In this document: piece after piece, positions 58,173 through 64,000 of the stretch | How positions within the stretch are numbered: the first letter of the stretch is position 1 | How the letters are laid out: each line of letters starts with the position of its first letter | NCBI RefSeq assembly: GCF_022842375.1 | Contig: NZ_JALHPR010000002.1 | Location: 1-64,000, forward strand | Reading direction: 5' to 3' | Length of the DNA: 64,000 nt | Source: Elioraea sp. | GTDB taxonomy: Bacteria; Pseudomonadota; Alphaproteobacteria; Acetobacterales; Acetobacteraceae | Notes under the pieces: generated by a model | Databases searched by the model: none | The model's input: only the letters and a program-made list of their open reading frames with translations | What the model was told of the DNA's origin: nothing | Made by a program: the position numbers and the translations under genes

Positions 58173-59198
58173 TCAGCGAAGCCGGCCGGTGCGGCGATAG
58201 AACTCCCGCTCCTTCTCCGCTTCCGCGTTGAGCGCGGCCGCGGGGTCGGCGGCATCGCGCAGCGCAGGGTCGAAGTGAACGCCCATCTTCGTGTATTCCT
58301 CGACCAGCGCGCCATCGCGCATCGCCTGTCGGACAAGGGCCGAGAGATAGGCCTTGCGGTCGGCGGGCACGTTCTTCGGAACGACGACGAAGCGTATCAG
58401 GGTCCATTCGTATCCAGTGCCGCCGAGTGCCTCGTTGAAGGTCGGCAGATCGGGCAGGTGACGGACGCGCTGGGCAGCCGCGATCGCCGCGAGGCGTACC
58501 CTGCCCGAAGCGATGTGCGGCCGAAGCTCGGCGAAGAAGGCGGGCGCGATGTCGACATTGTTGCCGATCAGGGCTGTGGTGCCGGCGCCGCCGCTCTGGA
58601 ACGGCACCTTGAGGAAGCGGGCACCCGTGTTCTGCTCCACCTGCTCGATCAGGTAGTCCCACATGCTTCCGGGAACGGTCGCTACCCGGAATGTGTTGGG
58701 CTTCTCCTTCGCCGCCTCGGCGATCCTGGCGAGCGGCATGTCCTTGAACGGACCATCCGTCGTCACCGCCCAGATCATCGGATCACTGTTGATGTATCCG
58801 ATCGGCTCAAGATCGGTATAGTTCCACCGGCCCTGGGCACGCAGCATCGCGTCGCCCCAGACGAGGTTGACGAGCATGCCCATCACGTGTCCGTCGGCCG
58901 GCGCCTGGGTGGCGAGCCAGGCATGCCCGACCATGCCCGCTCCGCCAGTCCGGTTGTTGACGAGAATCCGGTCGCCGCTGATCTGCTCCATCGTTCGCGC
59001 GAGCAGGCGGGCGGTCAGATCCGCGCCACCGCCGGCGGGGTAGACGACAGTCATCTCCATCGGCTGCGATGGAAATCCCGCCGGCTTGAGGCGAGCGAGA
59101 TCGGGCCTCGCGTCCTGCGCGGACGCCAGGCCCGCCGGAAAGCCCGCCGCCGCGGCGAGACCGCCGGCGGCGATGGACAGCATGCGTCGTGTCAGCAT
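58173..59198 (-). CDS. tctC: TctC/Bug-family periplasmic binding protein
   Basis: The 341-residue protein has a Tat-like or Sec signal peptide (MLTRRMLSIAAGGLAAAAGF ... ASAQ, cleavage near residue 28) and Bug-fold motifs: MEMTVVYPAGGGADLTARLL, DRILVNNRTGGAGMVGHAWL, FKDMPLARIAEAAKEKPNTF and LIGNNVDIAPAFFAELRPHI. It captures a carboxylate in the periplasm for TctA/B. ATG 59198 after GGAGGAG is preferred to a long upstream frame inside tctA. The tctA stop overlaps it by one base. Confidence 0.92.
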   Translation of the reverse strand: MLTRRMLSIAAGGLAAAAGFPAGLASAQDARPDLARLKPAGFPSQPMEMTVVYPAGGGADLTARLLARTMEQISGDRILVNNRTGGAGMVGHAWLATQAPADGHVMGMLVNLVWGDAMLRAQGRWNYTDLEPIGYINSDPMIWAVTTDGPFKDMPLARIAEAAKEKPNTFRVATVPGSMWDYLIEQVEQNTGARFLKVPFQSGGAGTTALIGNNVDIAPAFFAELRPHIASGRVRLAAIAAAQRVRHLPDLPTFNEALGGTGYEWTLIRFVVVPKNVPADRKAYLSALVRQAMRDGALVEEYTKMGVHFDPALRDAADPAAALNAEAEKEREFYRRTGRLR

Positions 59199-60694
59199 CA
59201 GACATCTCCTCCACCTGGTATGAATCTTCTGGGTTTGACGACGATCAACGCCACCAGGACGGCGCTGACAGCAAGGAGCACGGCCGTGATCGGCCGGTGC
59301 AGGAAGATCATCGGGCCGTCGCGCGACATCACGAGCGCTTGGCGGAGCGACTGTTCCATCAGCGGCGCAAGGATGAACGCGATGATGAAGGGGGCGAAAT
59401 CGTACTCGAACTTGCGGAGGAACCAGCCGATCACGCCGAAGCCGAGCATCACCCACAAGTCGAAGGTGTTCTTGTTCGCCGAGTAGGTGCCGACGACACT
59501 GAGCAGCAGCACCACCGGGAAGAGGTAGCGATACGGCACCCTCAGCAACTGCACCCAGAGCCCCACGAGCGGCAGGTTCAGGATGAGCAGGAACAGGTTG
59601 CCGATATACATGCTGGCAACGATCCCCCAGAACAGGTCCGGGTGGTTCACCATGAAGAGCGGCCCGGGCTGGATCCCCTGGATGACGAGTGCGCCGAGCA
59701 GCAGCGCCGTGACCGGCGTACCGGGAATGCCGAGGGACAGGACCGGCACCATGCCGCCGCCGACGGCGGCGTTGTTCGCGCTCTCTGGTCCCGCCACACC
59801 CTCTATCGTGCCGGTACCGAATCGTTCTGGATGCGGCGATAGCCGTTGCTCGAGCGCATACGACATGAATGCCGCGGTGATCGGGCCCCCGCCGGGGATG
59901 AGACCGAGCAGGAAGCCGAGGCCGCTGCCACGCAGGATCGGCATCAGCGAGACGCGCCAGTCGGCCCGCGTGGGAAAGACGCTGCCGATGCGGCTGGTGA
60001 CGAGCGATGTCGACATCGCGCGCTCGACATTCGTCAGGATCTCGGAGATGCCGTAGAGCCCGATCACCAGCGGAAGGATGTCAATGCCGCCCGTCAGGTT
60101 GATCGTTCCGAAGGTGAAGCGCTCCTGCCCGTTCACCACATCGATCCCGATCGTGGCGAGGAGGAAGCCGAGCGTGATCATGATCAGGCCCTTGAGCGTC
60201 GAGCCAGAGATCATGAAGAGGGTGCTGATAAGGCCGAGCACCATCAGCGCGAAGTTCTCCGGCGGCCCGAAGCGCAGCGCGAAGCCGCCGAGGACGGGGG
60301 CGAAGAACGACAAGGCCAGCACGCTGAGCGTTCCGGCGATGAACGAACCGATCGCGGCGATCCCGAGGGCGGGCCCCGCCCTGCCCTGGCGCGCCATCTG
60401 GTATCCGTCGCGGCAGGTGACGACGGAGGCTGCCTCTCCCGGCATGTTGAGCAGGATCGAGGTGGTCGAGCCACCGTACATGGCGCCATAGAAGATCGCG
60501 GCGAGCATGACGATGCCAGCAACGGGCGGCAGCGTGAAGGTCACTGGAAGCAGGAGCGCGAGCGCAGCCAGCGGCCCGATGCCGGGAAGCACGCCGATCA
60601 ACGTCCCGACCACGCTTCCTACCAGGCAGAGGATGAGGTTCTGCGGCGTGAGGATGATCTGGAAGCCAAGCAGAAGACCGCTGAACGCGTCCAT
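59198..60694 (-). CDS. tctA: TctA large membrane subunit of tripartite tricarboxylate transporter
   Basis: The 498-residue protein is strongly hydrophobic with about 12 membrane helices. Conserved TctA motifs include GVLPGIGPLAALALLLPVTF, YGAMYGGSTTSILLNMPGEA and GLIPGGGPITAAFMSYALEQ. It couples cation movement to carboxylate import, working with the periplasmic TctC and TctB. The gene lies one base after tctB's stop and overlaps tctC by one base, so the genes are made together. Confidence 0.95.
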   Translation of the reverse strand: MDAFSGLLLGFQIILTPQNLILCLVGSVVGTLIGVLPGIGPLAALALLLPVTFTLPPVAGIVMLAAIFYGAMYGGSTTSILLNMPGEAASVVTCRDGYQMARQGRAGPALGIAAIGSFIAGTLSVLALSFFAPVLGGFALRFGPPENFALMVLGLISTLFMISGSTLKGLIMITLGFLLATIGIDVVNGQERFTFGTINLTGGIDILPLVIGLYGISEILTNVERAMSTSLVTSRIGSVFPTRADWRVSLMPILRGSGLGFLLGLIPGGGPITAAFMSYALEQRLSPHPERFGTGTIEGVAGPESANNAAVGGGMVPVLSLGIPGTPVTALLLGALVIQGIQPGPLFMVNHPDLFWGIVASMYIGNLFLLILNLPLVGLWVQLLRVPYRYLFPVVLLLSVVGTYSANKNTFDLWVMLGFGVIGWFLRKFEYDFAPFIIAFILAPLMEQSLRQALVMSRDGPMIFLHRPITAVLLAVSAVLVALIVVKPRRFIPGGGDV

Positions 60695-60695
60695 G

Positions 60696-61139
60696 TCAGA
60701 CGCCCCACGGGCCCCGCGGCAACGGCATGCCGAGCAGCAGGCCGAACAGCAGCATCACGGCAGCAACCGAGACGCTCGCGAGCAGAAGCGTCTGGACCCA
60801 GCCGGCGCGTTCCACCGCCCTGAGCAGGATCAGCATGGTGACGAAGCCGGACGCGGCGAAGCCGGCGTGGGGAAGCGCCAGCGTCATCACGGCGAGGCCG
60901 ACGATCACGCCGCCGATCCGGATGACGCCTGTACGCGGCGGCCAGCCGATGGTGCGGGCATGGTGGCGGGGCGACAGAAGCAGCGCCACGCCGCAGAGGC
61001 CAAGCAGCAGCGCGGCGACGAAGGGAAACAGGCCGCTGTCGGGCCCGTGGGAACCAAAGAGCCGCATCGACCAGGCCATCGACGCAGCCGCGCCGCCGAT
61101 GAGGATCCAGACGAGGCAGATGAGCCGTTCGACAATCAC
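60696..61139 (-). CDS. tctB: TctB small membrane subunit of tripartite tricarboxylate transporter
   Basis: The 147-residue protein has four membrane helices in the TctB pattern: MIVERLICLVWILIGGAAAS, GLFPFVAALLLGLCGVALLL, IVGLAVMTLALPHAGFAASG and LLASVSVAAVMLLFGLLLGM, then LPRGPWGV. The first loop has the family-type GPDSGLFPF. It overlaps the upstream Fe-alcohol dehydrogenase by four bases. Confidence 0.9.
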   Translation of the reverse strand: MIVERLICLVWILIGGAAASMAWSMRLFGSHGPDSGLFPFVAALLLGLCGVALLLSPRHHARTIGWPPRTGVIRIGGVIVGLAVMTLALPHAGFAASGFVTMLILLRAVERAGWVQTLLLASVSVAAVMLLFGLLLGMPLPRGPWGV

Positions 61140-62287
61140 GCCACCGCTCCGGGCCGGCGACCGTCCAGCGCCGCCTCGAGGATCGCGCGCAGGCCGGACT
61201 CCGTGACTGGCCCCGGATTGAGGCCGTTGTCGGTCTCGAGCGTGATCGCGATGGCGCGGTCGATGATGCTGTCGTCGAGCCCGACGGCGCGCAGCGAGGT
61301 GGGAAGCCCGACGGCTGCGAGCAGGTCGAACAGGATCGCTCCAAGCTCGGTGCCGCCGAGATCGGCCGCCAGGCGGCCGAGCTGGTCAGGCGCGAACCGC
61401 GCGTTGTACGCGGCGACATGCGGGAGAATGATGGCGTGCGAGTGGCCGTGCGCGACGCCGAAGCTTCCGCCGAGCGTGTGTGCAAGCCCGTGCTGGAGCG
61501 CGAAGCCACCGGTCAGCGCGGCGCCACCCAGCATGCCGCCGTAGAGAAGATCGGCGCGAGCGTCGAGGTCATCGGGCGCGGCGATCACGCGCGGCAGTGC
61601 CCCGGCGATCGCCTTCGCACCTTCATGGGCCGCGGCGATGACGAGCGGGCTCGCTGTCGGCACATAGACCACATCGACGCAGTGGGCGAGGGCATTGAAG
61701 GCGCTCGCCGCCGAAACCTCCGGCGGCAGCGTGATGCTGAGCGTCGGATCGTAGATGACGCAGCTTGCGAGCATCGCGAGGTTCACATGCATGCGCTTCA
61801 CCCCGTCGATGGTGATGCCGCAGAAGCCGGTCATCTCCGAACCCGAGTAGGTGGTCGGGATCGCGATGACCGGTGCCTTGACCCCGAGCGCGATGCCCTT
61901 GCCGAGCCCGATCGAGGCACCGCCGCCAACGCTGACGATTGCCTCAGCCCCGCTCCGCCGAAACAGTTCCTGTCCCCTGTGCGCTGACTCGATCGGGACC
62001 TGGGAGATCGCCTCGGGGAGGATTCCGGCGCAGGCCGGGCCGAGCAGCGTGGCGACGCGCTCGGCAAGTCCTGCCCGCCCGGGCGTTGAGACCACCAGCG
62101 CGCTCTTCGCGCCGACGTCGGCGAGAACGCGCGCGATCTCCTCGAGCGCGCCGGCGCCGAACTCGATCCGCGGCGGGGTGGCGTTGTAGACGCCACCGGG
62201 AAGGCTGAAGGCGCGTGCCCGACCGAAGCTGGCGCGAGCGAGAAAGCCGTGACGCGTCGTGACCGATTGCCCTGCCATCACGCTCAC
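61136..62287 (-). CDS. Iron-containing alcohol dehydrogenase, maleylacetate-reductase-like
   Basis: The 383-residue protein has the Fe-ADH fold: IVSVGGGASIGLGKGIAL (NAD(P)-binding), VIAIPTTYSGSEMTGFCGIT, FNALAHCVDVVYVPTASPL and FALQHGLAHTLGGSFGVAHG followed by HSHAIILPHVAAYN, which carry the metal-binding His residues. It most resembles maleylacetate reductases or related 2-oxoacid-semialdehyde reductases. The substrate here is probably an intermediate of the sugar-acid pathway. It overlaps the dehydratase gene by four bases and tctB by four bases. Confidence 0.88.
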   Translation of the reverse strand: MSVMAGQSVTTRHGFLARASFGRARAFSLPGGVYNATPPRIEFGAGALEEIARVLADVGAKSALVVSTPGRAGLAERVATLLGPACAGILPEAISQVPIESAHRGQELFRRSGAEAIVSVGGGASIGLGKGIALGVKAPVIAIPTTYSGSEMTGFCGITIDGVKRMHVNLAMLASCVIYDPTLSITLPPEVSAASAFNALAHCVDVVYVPTASPLVIAAAHEGAKAIAGALPRVIAAPDDLDARADLLYGGMLGGAALTGGFALQHGLAHTLGGSFGVAHGHSHAIILPHVAAYNARFAPDQLGRLAADLGGTELGAILFDLLAAVGLPTSLRAVGLDDSIIDRAIAITLETDNGLNPGPVTESGLRAILEAALDGRRPGAVA

Positions 62288-63474
62288 CAGTCCACGACGG
62301 TGCCGTCGGGCAGGACGGCATTGCTGGTGTGGATGACCTCCTGCTCGAAGGGATGCTTGGCTGCCTCGGTCTCATTGATGTCGACGCCGAGGCCGGGCGC
62401 CGTAGGCACCTCCCAGAAGCTTCCGCTGCGCCGCATCGGCGTGCGAACGACGTCGTCGTACCAGGGCACGGCCCCGCTCATCTCCTCCTGGATCACGAAG
62501 TTCGGCGTGGAGACCGCGAAGTGCAGCGCCGCGGCACCAGCGATCGGCCCGTTCGGGTTGTGCGGCGCGACGCCCATTAAGGCCTGCTCCGCGGCGGCGG
62601 CGATGCGCTTGCCCTCGAGGATTCCACCGGTGTGGTTGAGGTCGGGCTGAACGATATGCAGCGCCTTGGCCTGGAACAGCGGCTCGAACTCCTTGAAGCC
62701 TACGAGCCTCTCGCCCGAGGCAATCGGGCAGCCGGCCCGCTCGGTCACCATCCGCATGGCCTCCGTGTCGCCAGGCTGGACGGGCTCCTCGCAGAACATC
62801 GGCGCGTAGGGCGAAACCTCGTCGATGAACTGCAGCGCCGCCGAGATGGAGGCGGGCCTGCCGTGGAAGTCGATCATGATGTCGACGGCATCGCCCACGG
62901 TCTCGCGCAACACCCGCATCATCCGGCCCACGTGTCGGCGCGAGGGAAGGTCGGCCGTATAGTGCGTGTAGGGAATGAACACGACCTTCATCGCGTCATA
63001 GCCTTTGGCGACGACCCTGAGCGCGAGTTCCCTGAGAGCGCCTTCGTCGAACGTCTCGTAGACGGACTTCATGTCGCCGAGGCCGAGATGGGTGTAGAGG
63101 CGAACCTTGTCGCGCACCTGGCCACCGATCAGGCGCCACACCGGGAGCCCGACGCTCTTGCCGAAGATGTCCCACAGCGCGTGCTCGATGCCCGAGATCG
63201 CCGTCGCGCCGATGATGCCGAGACGGTAGTAGCTGTGCTTGTTGAGCACTCGGACGATCTGCTCGATGTCGCGCGGGTCGCGGCCGACCACGAGCGGCGA
63301 GAGGTCCTCGATCGCGCCGACCACCGCGCGCGTCTTCCAGTTGAGGCTCGCCTCGCCCCAGCCCCACAGCCCGTCCTGGTCGGTCAGAACCTTGACGAAG
63401 AGCCAGTTGCGCATCTGCGCGTTCACCACGCGCGTTTCGATTCCCGTGATGCGGATCGGATGGGTCACGCTCAT
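62284..63474 (-). CDS. Mandelate racemase/muconate lactonizing enzyme family dehydratase (galactonate-dehydratase-like)
   Basis: The 396-residue enolase-superfamily protein shows the acid-sugar dehydratase set: GYDAMKVVFIPYTH (KxK-like region), DIMIDFHGRPASISAALQFI (metal Asp and His), MFCEEPVQPGDTEAM, PIASGERLVGFKEFE, and VAPHNPNGPIAGAAALHFAV with the catalytic His. It removes water from a sugar acid by abstracting the proton next to the carboxylate. ATG 63474 behind GGAGG is used; the longer frame runs antisense-like. Overlaps the next gene upstream by four bases. Confidence 0.9.
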   Translation of the reverse strand: MSVTHPIRITGIETRVVNAQMRNWLFVKVLTDQDGLWGWGEASLNWKTRAVVGAIEDLSPLVVGRDPRDIEQIVRVLNKHSYYRLGIIGATAISGIEHALWDIFGKSVGLPVWRLIGGQVRDKVRLYTHLGLGDMKSVYETFDEGALRELALRVVAKGYDAMKVVFIPYTHYTADLPSRRHVGRMMRVLRETVGDAVDIMIDFHGRPASISAALQFIDEVSPYAPMFCEEPVQPGDTEAMRMVTERAGCPIASGERLVGFKEFEPLFQAKALHIVQPDLNHTGGILEGKRIAAAAEQALMGVAPHNPNGPIAGAAALHFAVSTPNFVIQEEMSGAVPWYDDVVRTPMRRSGSFWEVPTAPGLGVDINETEAAKHPFEQEVIHTSNAVLPDGTVVDW

Positions 63475-64000
63475 GTCGCCTCCACTGCCCGCGGAGACCG
63501 CGCGGCACGCACGACGTTCAGAAGGGGAAGCCCGTCGCGCAGGCGCCGGATGTTCTCGGCGATGACGCGGTAGCGGCGCCCGGGCAGCGCGGTCGTCCAT
63601 GCCGAGGAGTGCGGCGTGGCGACGACATTCGGGAGATCAAGGAACGGAAAGCGGGAGGGCGGTGGGCGGTCCTCCGTGCCGTTGGGATAGGCGTACCAGA
63701 CATCGAGATAGGCGCCGCCGATCACGCCGTCGCGCAGCGCGACGTAGAGATCCTCCTCCTGGACGATCTCCGCCCGCGCGATGTTGATCAGCACGCCCGT
63801 CGGCTTCATCGCGCGAAACTCCGCCGCGCCGACCATGCCGGTGGTATCGGGCGTAAGCGGTGCGCAGATCACCACATAATCACTCGCGCCGAGCAGGGCC
63901 GGCAATTCGGTGCGGGGGACCAGGAGGTCGGCGAGCGCGCCGGCCGCGCCAGGCGAACGGTCGAGCGTCGCAACGCGCATGCCGAAGGCTCGCGCGCGCT
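63471..64000 (-). CDS. D-2-hydroxyacid dehydrogenase, 5' end missing
   Basis: The gene runs off base 64000. The visible part (about 175 residues) is the end of the NAD-binding and catalytic domains: ARAFGMRVATLDRSP, SDYVVICAPLTPDTTGMVGA, GVLINIARAEIVQEEDLYVA (catalytic Arg), GGAYLDVWYAYPNG and NVVATPHSSAWTTALPGR (catalytic His). It reduces 2-oxoacids or oxidises D-2-hydroxyacids. It is the most upstream visible gene of the operon, overlapping the dehydratase gene by four bases. Confidence 0.88.
   Translation of the reverse strand, partial: RARAFGMRVATLDRSPGAAGALADLLVPRTELPALLGASDYVVICAPLTPDTTGMVGAAEFRAMKPTGVLINIARAEIVQEEDLYVALRDGVIGGAYLDVWYAYPNGTEDRPPPSRFPFLDLPNVVATPHSSAWTTALPGRRYRVIAENIRRLRDGLPLLNVVRAARSPRAVEAT

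Noticed and set aside
57639-59486. 615-codon plus-strand frame over kdgD and tctC
   Set aside because: It is antisense to strongly supported catabolic genes and its sequence is Arg/Gly/His-rich without known motifs.
59846-60823. 325-codon plus-strand frame over tctA
   Set aside because: It is the charged, low-complexity complement of the hydrophobic TctA coding sequence.

Overview
The window is GC-rich DNA from a proteobacterium, most likely an alphaproteobacterium of the Acetobacteraceae/Rhodospirillales type. I infer this from protein resemblance (GapR-like protein, DUF2924/DUF3489 recombinase modules, tripartite tricarboxylate transporter), not from any database search. No tRNA, rRNA or CRISPR array was found. 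About three quarters of the window is accessory DNA.

Region 1 (1 to about 20,050, mostly minus strand) is the early and head-packaging half of a Mu-like transposable prophage. Reading from its regulatory end: a repressor facing outward, a Ner-like regulator, MuA, MuB, small replication/regulatory genes (GapR-like, DnaA-like pieces, Gam, GemA, Mor), a small variable block, then the Mu gp25/26/27 homologues, terminase, portal, head protein F, a BRO/DinD-like gene and the first codons of the protease gene. The genes are almost all coupled by 1-4 base overlaps. Between the gp27 and terminase genes lies a strong match to Acb2/Tad1, a phage sponge that binds cyclic-nucleotide immune signals.

Region 2 (20,490-32,192) is a defence island. 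A vsr-dcm pair faces left. A five-gene operon faces right: an ankyrin-sigma70 fusion, a GHKL (MutL/MORC-like) ATPase, a Z1-domain helicase, a PD-(D/E)XK protein and an AIPR protein. The right-hand genes overlap by 4-17 bases or are only 6 bases apart. The last four plus dcm/vsr are a known type of modification-linked defence cluster. The large sigma factor locked into the operon is the unusual part.

Region 3 (32,177-43,110) is a second, apparently decayed integrative element: large serine recombinase, DUF2924, primase-helicase, ParB-methyltransferase fusion, HTH protein, GreA-like fragment, small resolvase, frameshifted DUF3489 gene and small phage-type genes, with no recognisable capsid genes.

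Region 4 (43,365-47,256) is a compact minus-strand operon: a possible 22-residue peptide, a lysine 2,3-aminomutase-like radical SAM enzyme, a DedA membrane domain fused to a YiiX-like papain-fold domain, and an ATP-grasp enzyme. It looks like a pathway that makes a beta-amino acid and attaches it to something.

Region 5 (47,943-53,411) is a tightly coupled three-gene operon of 523, 234 and 1,070 residues in which I recognise no family. It is followed by a broken IS3-type insertion sequence. It is a good candidate for an undescribed system.

Region 6 (54,633-64,000) is an ordinary chromosomal catabolic operon for a sugar acid or similar carboxylate: 2-hydroxyacid dehydrogenase (cut by the window edge), enolase-superfamily dehydratase, Fe-type alcohol dehydrogenase, TctBAC transporter, KdgD-like dehydratase, an internally duplicated unknown protein, an FMN alpha-hydroxyacid oxidase and a GlcG-like protein.
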